A stretch of DNA of 38,538 nt from Syntrophobacterales bacterium (GCA_023229795.1 JALNYP010000005.1:1-38538), one strand, 5' to 3'. Counted from the first letter of the stretch, positions 17,763 through 26,070 are shown. Notes: a model not told the origin generated them from the sequence alone. Program-made: numbers and translations.

Positions 17763-18947
17763 TTGGGAACTCATCAGTCCTGGGCTTTTTTCGACTGCTT
17801 CGCCGGTATCAGCGGTGATATGACCCTGGGGGCCCTCATTGACCTGGGGCTGCCGGTGGCCGAACTTCAAGAACTGTTGCCGGCCCTGGGGCTGAAAGAC
17901 GTTGCCTTGGCGGCTCGCCGGGTGACTAAGGAGCACCTCACCGGAATCAAGATCGAGATTACGGCCGGAGGACGCCAGCCGGCCCGCACCTACCGGGATA
18001 TCACCGCCATGATCTCCCGGGCTCCTTTGTCCGAGGCGGTCAAGGCCCGCAGCCTGGAGATCTTCCGGCTCCTGGGCGAGGTGGAGGCCCGCATCCATGG
18101 CCAGTCCCTGGACACGGTGCACTTCCACGAACTGGGTGGCCTGGATAGCATTGTGGACGTAGTGGGGGTGGCCTTGGGCCTGGAGCGCCTGGGGGTGTCC
18201 CGGGTCTTCTGCAGCCCCCTGCCCATGGGGTGGGGGATGATCGCCGCGTCTGGCCACGGACGGCTTCCCAATCCGGCGCCCGCCACCCTGGAGCTGTTGA
18301 AGGGCCTGCCGGTCTATGGCACCGATCTGCCCGGGGAGCTGGTCACGCCCACCGGGGCCGTGATCCTCAAGGCCTTGAAGGCCGAGTGCCAGCCATGCCC
18401 GCCTTTGACCTTGACCGGGGTCGGCTACGGGGCCGGGAGCCGGGACCTGCCGGGCCATCCCAACCTCTTGCGGCTCTACCTGGGCACGCCTCTGGCCGAA
18501 GTCCCGGGTCGCCGGGAGACGGTCCTGGTGCTGGAAACCCACCTGGACGACATGAACCCGGAGTGGTACGAACCGCTGGTGGCGGGCCTGTTCAGTGATG
18601 GCGCTCTGGACGTGGCGCTTACCCCTATCCAGATGAAAAAGGGCCGCCCCGGCGTGGCCCTGACGGTCATCGCGCCTATGGCGGCCAAGGAGGGGCTGCT
18701 GGCCCGAATCTTCACCGATTCCACCACCCTGGGGGTTCGGGTCCTGGAAGTGGAGCGGGTCACGGCCCGGCGCTGGCCGGAGACTCTGGATACGCCTTAC
18801 GGGCCGCTCGAAGTGAAGGTGATGGAATACGGCGGCCGCCGCCGGGTGCTGCCGGAGTACGAGGCCTGCCGCCGCCTGGCCGCAGCCCAAGGAGTGCCGC
18901 TGATCGAGATCTACCGGCTGATTCCCCGGGAAAAACTATCCGGGTGA
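17763..18947 (+). CDS. larC: Nickel pincer cofactor biosynthesis protein LarC (DUF111)
   Basis: LarC inserts nickel into the pyridinium dithiocarboxylate mononucleotide made by LarB and LarE, finishing the pincer cofactor used by lactate racemase and related enzymes. The 394-residue frame begins FFDCFAGISGDMTLGALIDLG (family N-terminus) and contains HFHELGGLDSIVDVVG, GWGMIAASGHGRLPNPAPATLELLKG, ELVTPTGAVILKAL and THLDDMNPEWYEPL, all LarC hallmarks. In Lactobacillus the gene needs a ribosomal frameshift; here LarC1 and LarC2 are one uninterrupted frame. The start is TTG 17763 with GAGGGG about 11 bases before it, inside a repeat. larA, larB and larE are not in the window, so the using enzyme is unknown. 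Confidence 0.93.
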   Translation: MGTHQSWAFFDCFAGISGDMTLGALIDLGLPVAELQELLPALGLKDVALAARRVTKEHLTGIKIEITAGGRQPARTYRDITAMISRAPLSEAVKARSLEIFRLLGEVEARIHGQSLDTVHFHELGGLDSIVDVVGVALGLERLGVSRVFCSPLPMGWGMIAASGHGRLPNPAPATLELLKGLPVYGTDLPGELVTPTGAVILKALKAECQPCPPLTLTGVGYGAGSRDLPGHPNLLRLYLGTPLAEVPGRRETVLVLETHLDDMNPEWYEPLVAGLFSDGALDVALTPIQMKKGRPGVALTVIAPMAAKEGLLARIFTDSTTLGVRVLEVERVTARRWPETLDTPYGPLEVKVMEYGGRRRVLPEYEACRRLAAAQGVPLIEIYRLIPREKLSG

Positions 18948-18984
18948 AGGTGTTTTCCACCTCAACCGATACGGAGAACATGAT

Positions 18985-20487
18985 TTGGACATGACAGCCA
19001 GCCCTCGCCGACAATTTCTCGCCTGGTTGGAAGACCAAAGTATCTTTGATCCTGCCGTTATTTCTGACGAAGCGGCATTGAGGCGCCAAGGCGAAGAAAA
19101 AGTCTTAACCTTGTTTCATCAGGCAGCCGCCAACGTACCAGCATATAATGATTTTTTGAAGAAATCCGGGATTAACCCTGCCGATATACGGACTATGGAT
19201 GATTTCCGGCAACTGCCATTGACTGATAAAAACAACTACATTGATGCCTATGATCTGGCCTCAAGATCATGGTTTGGGAACCTTTCGCTTTCCCAGTTTG
19301 TAGCCGTTAGTTCCGGAACGACGGGCCAGCCTCATTTCTGGCCCCGGACGCTGCAAACCGAATTAGAGGGGGCCTGGCAGCACGAATTTTTCCTGCAGGA
19401 GTTCTTTGAGGTTAACCGACTGAAGACCCTGGTGATTGACGGATTTTACATGGGAAATGCCATCGCCGGCACTTTCACCCTGGCATGTTTACAGCTTCTC
19501 CAGCTGAAGGGCCTTCCCCTCACGATAACTACCCCGAGTTCTTCTGATAAGGATATCCTTACTTTTATCAACGCCTTGCATCAGGAATTTGATCAAACCA
19601 TCATTTTTGGCTACCCACCGCTCCTCAAAGAAGTTGTCCATCAAGTCTGCCTGCACCAGGATGTGATTGATGTGACCAAACTCAGGCTGGTATGCGCGGG
19701 TCAGGCATTTACCGAAAATTGGCGCGATTATCTCCAGAATAAATTGGGCGGCAGGGATAAACCCACGATAATGTCAGTTTATGGGTCTTCTGATGCCGGT
19801 TTGATGGGATTTGAGACCCTCTTATCCATTCAGATCAGAAGGTTTTTAGCCAGACAGCCCGATATCGCTCGATCTCTCTTTGGTGATGAACGCCTGCCCT
19901 CTCTTTATGTCTATGATCCCAGAGCTATTTTTTTTGAATCACCTGCGGAAGATCTCTGTTTTACCTTAAACAACAGTGCCCCTTTGATAAGATATAACAT
20001 TAAAGACCATGGCGGCGTGATTCCTTATCAGGAGATGGTTAGGTTTATGAGACAACATCTCTCCCCGGATAGTCAAGACTGGATCAGCAACAATTGTGGA
20101 AATTTCCCTTTTGTCTTCATGTTCGGGCGAGACAGATTTATGGCCAAAGTATGTGGGTTGCCCATCTATTCTGAATACGTTCAGCAGGCCCTGAATCACG
20201 CCAGCTTAGCCCCTTATGTGACCGGTAATTTCTTGTTGGAAAATGTGGAAGACGATGATCACAACATTCTCATGGTATGCCGGGTGGAATTGGAACAGGG
20301 GATCAAGGCTGAGGCGAAACTGCAAACGGTGATGTCTGAAATTTTCATTCAGGAATTCATCACGTTAAGTCCTCTCTATAAAAATATTTTAGGAATTATG
20401 GGAGAAAAGGCGAAACCTCACATTATTCTTTATGATTATCAAGACTCCCAATATTTTGACCACGACGGATCGAAAAAATTCGCTTAG
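18985..20487 (+). CDS. PaaK/CapK-like adenylate-forming enzyme
   Basis: The 500-residue protein belongs to the phenylacetate-CoA ligase / CapK / F390-synthetase group. It has the N-terminal VPAYNDFLKKSGINPADIRTMDDFRQLPLTDKNNY (like 'xPfYrexxxxxGxxpxdixslddlxxlPxtsK') and the phosphate-binding SSGTTGQP at 109-116. Later come VYGSSDAGLMGFE (A5-like Y-GxxE region) and NSAPLIRYNIKDHG (A8-like RY-xxxD). Substrate cannot be told. The start is TTG 18985 with CGGAGAA 7 bases upstream, or ATG 18991. Codon use is less GC-rich than in larC, 38 bases upstream, so it may be a separate acquisition, though it is close enough to be co-transcribed. Confidence 0.75.
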   Translation: MDMTASPRRQFLAWLEDQSIFDPAVISDEAALRRQGEEKVLTLFHQAAANVPAYNDFLKKSGINPADIRTMDDFRQLPLTDKNNYIDAYDLASRSWFGNLSLSQFVAVSSGTTGQPHFWPRTLQTELEGAWQHEFFLQEFFEVNRLKTLVIDGFYMGNAIAGTFTLACLQLLQLKGLPLTITTPSSSDKDILTFINALHQEFDQTIIFGYPPLLKEVVHQVCLHQDVIDVTKLRLVCAGQAFTENWRDYLQNKLGGRDKPTIMSVYGSSDAGLMGFETLLSIQIRRFLARQPDIARSLFGDERLPSLYVYDPRAIFFESPAEDLCFTLNNSAPLIRYNIKDHGGVIPYQEMVRFMRQHLSPDSQDWISNNCGNFPFVFMFGRDRFMAKVCGLPIYSEYVQQALNHASLAPYVTGNFLLENVEDDDHNILMVCRVELEQGIKAEAKLQTVMSEIFIQEFITLSPLYKNILGIMGEKAKPHIILYDYQDSQYFDHDGSKKFA

Positions 20488-20529
20488 AGGAAAGCGTTAG
20501 CCTAAATTCTGCGGAGGTAGACAGTTGCC

Positions 20530-21075
20530 CTAATCCCTTTTAGGGCGGTCCAGTTTTTCAATCTTGCGCTCAAGTGCAGCAATCCGCGCATAAACGTCTA
20601 GGGACGCCATAACCGGTTTCAAGTTACTCGCCTCATCCTGGGAACGGAGTTTCGGATCCGCGAGAACTACCTTCTCCTGGATTTCCCCCCGGCTATTCAA
20701 GGTAAGTTTGGGGCTGTCAGGAGCCAATATTTTACTGTCTTTAAGGATGTGACGCTCTGGTTCCCACTGGTCCAATTCCGTATTTTCCGCCCCTAAGGAC
20801 GCCACTGAAGGTCCTGTAATTGCATTGTTAGAAAATTTATTATGGCCGACAAATATGCCTATAATTACCATCATAAATATCATGCCAATTACGAGGTCTT
20901 CCTTTACCGACTTATCCACTGGCTTGGTCCTGATAAGCCCCCGCCAGCGGCAATCCATTTCCCTGCACTGAAACGCCCGCCAACCAAATTTCCTAAAGAA
21001 TTTTTCTCTCAATCCTCTGGTTCGACTGCGTCTTATATCTGTTGACTTACAAACAGGGCAACTCGGCATGGACAT
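20530..21075 (-). CDS. Zinc-ribbon membrane protein, function unknown
   Basis: 181 residues starting at ATG 21075 behind GGAGG (8-base spacing). The N-terminus is a zinc ribbon: C6-PV-C9 and C37-REMD-C42. The second knuckle has four residues between the Cys rather than the usual two. A single membrane span follows (DLVIGMIFMMVIIGIFVGHN, 60-79), then a soluble tail ending in a short coiled coil (ARIAALERKIEKL). The N-terminal segment (RSRTRGLREKFFRKFGWRAFQCR) is the common 'RSRRRGxxExxxxxxxxxPFRC' type found in many small bacterial membrane proteins. Convergent with the preceding plus-strand gene; stops are about 40 bases apart. No function can be assigned. Confidence 0.65.
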   Translation of the reverse strand: MSMPSCPVCKSTDIRRSRTRGLREKFFRKFGWRAFQCREMDCRWRGLIRTKPVDKSVKEDLVIGMIFMMVIIGIFVGHNKFSNNAITGPSVASLGAENTELDQWEPERHILKDSKILAPDSPKLTLNSRGEIQEKVVLADPKLRSQDEASNLKPVMASLDVYARIAALERKIEKLDRPKRD

Positions 21076-21655
21076 TTGATTTTCCTCCGCTGGAGCTAAG
21101 CTTCTGGTCCGTTCGATTCCGGCCTCAGGCCCGATATCACATGAAAATATGAATCATTAAGCCTGAAGCCCAGGAATGAAAACCTAGAAGCAAGACAAAC
21201 TATTCTGGGTAAGTTTCAAAAAGCCCAAGTTTCTTTAGGCAGAGGAAGGAATGAAAATGGACGCCAGATCTTGGGGAGATATTCTTGAATCTGCACGGAG
21301 GATAGGGCGAAATCCATTTCACCATTCCAGCTCTTCCATGAGCGTTTGAACTTGGGAAAACTATATCACCAGGAGGAAAATACAAAATTAGGGATTCCCT
21401 TAATTTTCTATTAGGGAAATCCTGAGATCCGAGTTTGAGCCTGATGCGGGCAGGGCTAGACAACAAACGCCAGGTCGGGGGAGGGATCGTTGAGGGGAGG
21501 TTTGGCGCTGCTGCCAAAGTTCCCTTTTCCCCTGGGCCTATCTCATTGGATTGCCAAATGGTTCCGGATTAGCTAAGGTGGAAAAGCGAGCCGGGGAAAT
21601 GCAAGGACTGACCATAAGCCCAAAATGCAAGAAAATTTTTTATGAGAGGGACCAC
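21076..21655. other. 580-base AT-richer gap
   Basis: Open frames here have no good features. A 32-codon ORF at 21251-21349 (plus) follows AGGAAGGA directly but looks like chance, and the minus-strand frame 21200-21517 has a Pro/Ser-rich, structureless translation. A degenerate palindrome (TTAGGGATTCCCTTAA, about 21387-21402) is visible. The GAGAGGG at 21644-21650 is the Shine-Dalgarno of the next gene. Confidence 0.4.
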
Positions 21656-22486
21656 ATGCCTATGAAAAAGACCCTGATCTTAGCCGTTATGGCCATGCTG
21701 TTGCTGGGTATGGCGGGATGGGCGGGCGCCGCCCCGCCGGAGCCGGAGACGAAAAAAGCCTTGGAGTCGCCCCCACCGCCGGAGCCGAAAAAAATCTTGC
21801 GTGACATGACAGACTACCTCAAATCGATGGGGCAGTTTTCTTTCCGCGCCGAGGTCACTGACGACCAGGTCTACCGCGGAGGCGGACAATTGCAATATGG
21901 CCAGAATCTGGAGGTGTACGTGCGGCGGCCTGACAAGCTCCGGATCAACGGCAAAGGCGATCTGGAAAATCAGGATTTATTCTACGACGGCATGACCCTC
22001 ACCCTGTACAACAAGGATAAAAACCTGTATGCCATCGCGCCGATGCCGCCCACCATTGAGGCGGCTTTGACCAAAGCCCACCAGGAATTCGACCTCGATG
22101 TGGCGCTGGCGGACCTGGTCTGCGGCGACGCCTACGAGCTGATGACGAAAAACGTCGGCCGTACGCTCTATGTTGGATTGAGCGAGGTGCGCGGGATGCC
22201 TTGTCATCACCTGGCCTTCGATCAAGGTGACCAGCAATTTCAGGTTTGGGTAGAAGCCGGCACTAAACCCTTGCCCCGCAAGCTGCTGATCACCCAAATA
22301 AAACTGTTGGGCGGGCCCCAATGGACGGCTTACCTGAGCGACTGGAACTTCTCTCCGACCTTGCCTGACAACCTATTCACCTTTGTGCCGCCAGCCGGGG
22401 CTCACCGCATCGAGTTTTTGCCTCCGGGCAAAGCGGCGGCGCCCAAGGCCAAGGCCCGGAGCCCAAAGAAAGGAGAGAAATCATGA
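21656..22486 (+). CDS. Exported DUF2092-like protein
   Basis: 276 residues from ATG 21656, backed by GAGAGGG five bases upstream. Signal peptide: MPMKKTLILAVMAMLLLGMAGWAGA-A. The mature part starts with a Pro/Glu-rich linker. It then follows a LolA-like/DUF2092 pattern: KILRDMTDYLKSMGQFSFRAEVTDDQVYRGGGQLQYGQNLEVYVRRPDKLRI, FYDGMTLTLYNKDKNLYAIAPMPPTIEAAL, HHLAFDQGDQQFQVWVEAGTKPLPRKLLITQ, ending NLFTFVPPAGAHRIEFLP. DUF2092 proteins are predicted periplasmic beta-fold proteins of unknown role. The ORF is open 105 bases further up but that part lacks a signal. The stop overlaps the ATG of the Gly/His-rich gene (22483-22486), so the two are coupled and probably act together. Confidence 0.8.
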   Translation: MPMKKTLILAVMAMLLLGMAGWAGAAPPEPETKKALESPPPPEPKKILRDMTDYLKSMGQFSFRAEVTDDQVYRGGGQLQYGQNLEVYVRRPDKLRINGKGDLENQDLFYDGMTLTLYNKDKNLYAIAPMPPTIEAALTKAHQEFDLDVALADLVCGDAYELMTKNVGRTLYVGLSEVRGMPCHHLAFDQGDQQFQVWVEAGTKPLPRKLLITQIKLLGGPQWTAYLSDWNFSPTLPDNLFTFVPPAGAHRIEFLPPGKAAAPKAKARSPKKGEKS

Positions 22487-23019
22487 AGCCTCGTAACCTG
22501 AAAGGTTTCTTGGTAATCATGCTGGCGTTGATGTTCTTCTCCGGCTTCTCCCTGGACCCCACCGGCGTCCTGGCCCGCGGTGGCGGTCACGGCGGTGGCG
22601 GTCACGGCGGCGGCCATAAGGGCACGCATGGCGGCGGCGGCCACGGTTTCCGGGGACACGGCGGTCACGGTGGGCACGGCGACCACCACGGTGATCACCA
22701 CGGCGACCACCACGGTGATCACCATGGTGACCACCAGGGGAATCGGAACGTCAATCGGAACGTCAACGTCAATAGAAATTATGGCGGCGGCGGTTGGGGC
22801 GGCGGCTACGGCGGTCCGGGCTGGGGTCCGGGCTGGGGCGCGGGCGCCGGCCTGGCCACAGGTCTGGCTCTGGGTGCGGTGATCGGGGAACTCCCCCGGA
22901 ATTCCCAGCCGGTCATCATTAATAACCAGCAGTACTATCAGTCCGACGGCGCTTACCTGCAACCGTGTTACAAGGGCTCGGATCTCAAGTACTGCGTAGT
23001 CCAGAACCCGAATCCTTGA
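22483..23019 (+). CDS. Exported Gly/His-rich protein with GDHH repeats
   Basis: 178 residues, start ATG 22483 overlapping the previous stop. A signal peptide spans about 1-31 (FLVIMLALMFFSGFSLDPTGVLA). Residues 32-64 are Gly/His-rich (GGGHGGGGHGGGHKG..), then about five GDHH units in a row (66-84), an Asn/Arg stretch (NRNVNRNVNVNRN), a Gly/Trp/Tyr-rich segment (100-120), a small hydrophobic GAGAGLATGLALGAVIG that might be a glycine-zipper-like membrane span, and a C-terminal VIINNQQYYQSDGAYLQPCYKGSDLKYCVV with two Cys. The His clusters suggest metal binding (Zn, Ni or Cu), and the protein might be a surface or periplasmic metal buffer; this is inference. The repeat DNA is low-complexity and may vary in copy number. 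Confidence 0.75.
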   Translation: MKPRNLKGFLVIMLALMFFSGFSLDPTGVLARGGGHGGGGHGGGHKGTHGGGGHGFRGHGGHGGHGDHHGDHHGDHHGDHHGDHQGNRNVNRNVNVNRNYGGGGWGGGYGGPGWGPGWGAGAGLATGLALGAVIGELPRNSQPVIINNQQYYQSDGAYLQPCYKGSDLKYCVVQNPNP

Positions 23020-23070
23020 AGATGGCGAAGTTTTCAACATACTGAACATATTCGCATCTCAGACTGGCAA

Positions 23071-23103
23071 CGCGGCAGGGGGGCCCGGGCCCACCCTGCC
23101 GCG
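23071..23103. terminator. Strong GC hairpin between convergent genes
   Basis: CGCGGCAGGG (23071-23080) and CCCTGCCGCG (23094-23103) are perfect 10-bp arms around GGGCCCGGGCCCA. It sits between the ends of the Gly/His-rich gene (+) and the next gene (-). There is no T-run on either side, so it may be a rho-assisted or bidirectional stop or simply an RNA-stabilising hairpin. Confidence 0.45.
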
Positions 23104-23149
23104 AGGTTACGTTCATTTACGGGTCCCTCGGGATTCCTCCCTAAGCTTC

Positions 23150-23524
23150 TTATATCAGCTTGTCCTTCACCAGGTATTCCATGGCCCGCTGGGCATAGGT
23201 GGCCATGGCGCTGATCATCCAGGTGAGGTGCGACTGGATATCCGCGAGCATGTTGGCGTCCGCCATGCCGATGAGCCCGGTCATCACCGTGCGCACCCGG
23301 ATCATCTCGGGATCGCCGATCTGGACCTGAGCCAGGTTGACCTCCTGCTCCAGGCCCTTGAGAAAGTCCACAAAAAGCCGGTTGGCCCCTTCGCGTTCCT
23401 GCCCCTCCATCTGCATGACGGTGTTGAGCAGGCGAGAGGCCAGAATGAGTTCCGCTTTCACCCGGTCGGCAAAATGAAACACCAGGATTGCTTCACGCCG
23501 GTTCCCCGGGAAGCCTTCAGCCAT
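23150..23524 (-). CDS. Conserved-looking small helical protein, function unknown
   Basis: 124 residues from ATG 23524, which has a perfect AGGAGGT seven bases upstream; the 18 extra codons before it are not used. It is all helical with no membrane span, signal or Cys: EAILVFHFADRVKAELILASRLLNTVMQMEGQEREGANRLFVDFLKGLEQEVNLAQVQIGDPEMIRVRTVMTGLIGMADANMLADIQSHLTWMISAMATYAQRAMEYLVKDKLI. I do not recognise the family; a four-helix bundle is plausible. The strong ribosome site and regular amphipathic helices support a real gene. The NtrC-type regulator gene lies about 250 bases upstream on the same strand, so co-transcription is possible. Confidence 0.6.
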   Translation of the reverse strand: MAEGFPGNRREAILVFHFADRVKAELILASRLLNTVMQMEGQEREGANRLFVDFLKGLEQEVNLAQVQIGDPEMIRVRTVMTGLIGMADANMLADIQSHLTWMISAMATYAQRAMEYLVKDKLI

Positions 23525-23773
23525 ATCGTTACCTCCTATAAGTCTGTAATTTGGAAAATTTAAAGGGGTTTGAGGCAACTAAGCTCTATCGAGTTGCCTG
23601 CCAGGCCCTAATCTGGTTGCCATAACTTTGTCCTGCGCCGGCACCAGCGAGACGCTGGCGTCACCTGCACCGGTGAATTGGCATGAAAGCCACTCTGCCG
23701 GGATCATTCCCAATATAAGACCTTTGCAAAAAACTGCAATCCTGACCGGGCTCGGGAATAACCCCACCCGTTA

Positions 23774-25207
23774 TTACGGGTCTGAACCTTTGGAGGCCCC
23801 TGCGGGCGGGGGCGCGAAGTCGGGCCTGGAGGGAATGTTTTGCTTTTTCATCTTTTCTATCAGGGTGGTGCGGTTGAGGTGAAGGACCTGGGCCGCCTGG
23901 CTTTTCACCCAGTTGCACCGGCGCAAGGCCTTGAGGATCAGGTTCCGTTCAAAGGCCTGGACCGCGTCGGTAAAATGGATACCCTGCTCCGGGAATCCCT
24001 CCGCCTCTGCTTTCGGAGGAGAGGCCAGCTGTCGGTAGCGATCAGGCAGGTCCGCCACCTCAATAACCTCGCCCTCACTGAGGATGACCAGGCGTTCCAT
24101 GAGATTTTCCAACTCCCGGACGTTCCCGGGCCAGAGGTATTGTAAAAGCAGGTCCTGGGCCGCAGCACTGAGGCGCTTGAGAGGTTTTTTCTTGGTGCGG
24201 CTGAACGTCTCTAAAAAGTGCTGGACCAGCAGAGGAATATCCGAGGCCCGTTCCCGCAGAGGCGGGACCTTGATGGGAATGACATTGAGGCGATAGTAGA
24301 GATCTTCCCGGAACTTGTTCTGGCGCACCAGTTCTTCCAGATCCCGGTTGGTGGCGGCGATCACCCGGATATCCACCCGGATGGTTTTGATCCCGCCGAT
24401 GCGCTCAAAGGAGCGGTTCTGCAGAACCCGGAGGATCTTGACCTGAAGGCCGGGACTCATCTCCGAGATCTCGTCCAGGAAGATGGTGCCGCCGTTGGAC
24501 TGCTCAAAGCGCCCGATACGGGTGCGCACCGCGTGGGTAAAGGCGCCCCGTTCGTGTCCGAAGAGTTCGCTTTCCAGCAATTCTTCGGGAATAGCGGCGC
24601 AGTTGACCGGAATCAGGGGGCCTTCCCGGCGGGAGCTGTTATAATGGATGGCATGGGCGATGAGTTCCTTGCCGGTGCCGGACTCGCCCAGGATCAACAC
24701 GTTGCTGTCGGTATCCGCCACTTTGCGGATCAGGTCGAAGACCCGGAGGATGGCGTCGCTGTTGCCCAGCATATTGGCAAAGCCGTAACGGCGGTGGAGC
24801 TGCTTTTTGAGATGGAGATTCTCCCACTTCAGGCGCCGGTGTTCCAGGGCGCGGGCCACCACCAGGCGGAGTTCAGTGGAATCCACGGGTTTGGTAAAGT
24901 AATCATAGGCCCCCTGGCGCATGGCGGTCACTGCGTTGTTGATGGAGCCGTAGCCGGTGATGATGATGCAGGGCAGGCCGGGCTGCTCGCTGACCAGATA
25001 TTTCAGCAGGCCCATGCCGTCCAGGCCGGGCAAGGCCAGGTCGCTCAGCACCAGGTCGAAGGACTCCTCCTTGAGCAGGGCCAAGCCTTGTTCTCCATCG
25101 GCGGCCGTGGTCACCTCATAGCCCTCGGCCTCCAGGACTTCTTGAAGACTCTGGCGCAAGGCCGGATCATCGTCCACAACCAGGATGGCCGCGTGGTCCT
25201 GTTTCAT
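23774..25207 (-). CDS. NtrC-family sigma54 response regulator (REC-AAA+-Fis) with variant GAFTHA loop
   Basis: 477 residues. Receiver: acidic pocket D12-D14, phosphoacceptor D56 (DLVLSD), T84, K106. AAA+: Walker A GESGTGK (174-180), Walker B FLDE (243-246), arginine-finger area (REDLYYRLNVIPIKVPPLRER). The sigma54-contacting loop is GAFTHA (221-226), with His in the place of the second Gly of GAFTGA. A C-terminal Fis-type HTH follows (ILKALRRCNWVKSQAAQVLHLNRTTLIEKMKK), then a Pro-rich tail. GAFTGA is essential in NtrC; some family members with substitutions still work, so activity here is not certain. Start ATG 25207 with GGGAG upstream. No histidine kinase is adjacent, so the cognate sensor is elsewhere. 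Confidence 0.92.
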   Translation of the reverse strand: MKQDHAAILVVDDDPALRQSLQEVLEAEGYEVTTAADGEQGLALLKEESFDLVLSDLALPGLDGMGLLKYLVSEQPGLPCIIITGYGSINNAVTAMRQGAYDYFTKPVDSTELRLVVARALEHRRLKWENLHLKKQLHRRYGFANMLGNSDAILRVFDLIRKVADTDSNVLILGESGTGKELIAHAIHYNSSRREGPLIPVNCAAIPEELLESELFGHERGAFTHAVRTRIGRFEQSNGGTIFLDEISEMSPGLQVKILRVLQNRSFERIGGIKTIRVDIRVIAATNRDLEELVRQNKFREDLYYRLNVIPIKVPPLRERASDIPLLVQHFLETFSRTKKKPLKRLSAAAQDLLLQYLWPGNVRELENLMERLVILSEGEVIEVADLPDRYRQLASPPKAEAEGFPEQGIHFTDAVQAFERNLILKALRRCNWVKSQAAQVLHLNRTTLIEKMKKQNIPSRPDFAPPPAGASKGSDP

Positions 25208-25309
25208 GAAAGATCTCCCATGGTTATTGCAGGATACACCAAAGGGCCTCTCGTGTCAATAAAATGACATAGCCCATACTCTCGCATGGCAAGGCGCGCG
25301 GGAAAATGG

Positions 25310-25339
25310 TTGACTTCGAAAAATTAATCCTGTTATGCT
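25310..25339 (+). promoter_or_regulatory. Sigma70-type promoter of the Lys-rich membrane protein gene
   Basis: TTGACT (25310-25315, 5/6), 18-base spacer, TATGCT (25334-25339, 4/6), with AAGGAG at 25355-25360 and the GTG at 25366. It faces away from the response regulator, in a 158-base divergent gap. Confidence 0.55.
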
Positions 25340-25365
25340 TGGTTAAGCTTCCTTAAGGAGAACTG

Positions 25366-25932
25366 GTGCTTCCTACTTTAGCTGTAATATTATGGGCTTA
25401 TGGTATGTACGCCCTGTTTTCCTTTATCTTCCACCGGAAGAACGGGCAGCCTCGCGACCGCAACCGCTGGCGCCGGCTGACCTGGGTCACCTTGATGGCC
25501 GGGGTCACCGTCGGGCTGGGGCTCATCCTCTGGTGCTGGATTGCCCCTGAGAAGAGCGATCAAAGGTTGAGACTCGCCGGGTTTCTGGGGACGGTCTATG
25601 CCGAGGGTTGGCCGGACCGGGTGGATCGCCTGGAGTATCCGCCGGTCAAAACCCAGAACCAGACGGTGGAAGACAAGCCGGTTTACGCCCTGTTGCATCC
25701 GGAGACGCCGTCCAGCCAGGGGGAACCGGAAAAGAAGCTGATTAGACCTAGGCCGATCCGCGCGGCCAAGACGGAAAAAAACCTCGGTGGCGCTGATAAG
25801 GCCGGCAAATCCGCCAAGGCCGCCAAAGCCCCGGCCTCCCAGTCCAAGAAAGATAAGGTGGCCGGCAAGAGCCGGGCCAAGAAAAAGAAGCGTACTTCTA
25901 CCGCAGAGGGCAAAAAGACTAGTGCCGGTTAG
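25366..25932 (+). CDS. Two-span membrane protein with Lys/Ala-rich tail
   Basis: 188 residues, GTG start with AAGGAG five bases upstream. Two hydrophobic segments (about 3-23, LAVILWAYGMYALFSFIFH; and about 41-62, VTLMAGVTVGLGLILWCWI) are joined by a basic loop (RKNGQPRDRNRWRR). Residues about 65-110 include LAGFLGTVYAEGWPDRVDRLEYPPV, perhaps a small folded part. The last 70 residues are a repetitive Lys/Ala/Ser tail resembling histone H1 tails (KAGKSAKAAKAPASQSKKDKVAGKSRAKKKKR). The tail might bind nucleic acid or acidic surface polymers; no family is recognised. It precedes murJ by about 138 bases on the same strand. Confidence 0.6.
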   Translation: MLPTLAVILWAYGMYALFSFIFHRKNGQPRDRNRWRRLTWVTLMAGVTVGLGLILWCWIAPEKSDQRLRLAGFLGTVYAEGWPDRVDRLEYPPVKTQNQTVEDKPVYALLHPETPSSQGEPEKKLIRPRPIRAAKTEKNLGGADKAGKSAKAAKAPASQSKKDKVAGKSRAKKKKRTSTAEGKKTSAG

Positions 25933-26070
25933 CGCCGCGAGAGCCGCAAGCCGGCGCCAGGCTGACCCTCATCCCCTGTGATCTGCTACTTGTTCAACTA
26001 CCTGAATAAGACTTCCTCCAAGACCTGGAGACTGGAGCGCCGGCCGCTCCTGTCGCTATCGGGGTAACCA

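Noticed and set aside
21251..21349. 32-codon plus-strand ORF
   Set aside because: The purine tract directly abuts the ATG with no spacing, the peptide has no features, and the ORF could be chance.
22580..22882. Alternate-frame Thr/Ala-rich ORF within the Gly/His-rich gene
   Set aside because: Low-complexity repeat read in another frame; the main frame has a signal peptide, coupling and a sensible C-terminus.
23600..23770. Sigma54 (-24/-12) promoter near the response regulator
   Set aside because: TGGC...TGCC on the minus strand has the wrong GG-to-GC spacing (7 instead of 10).
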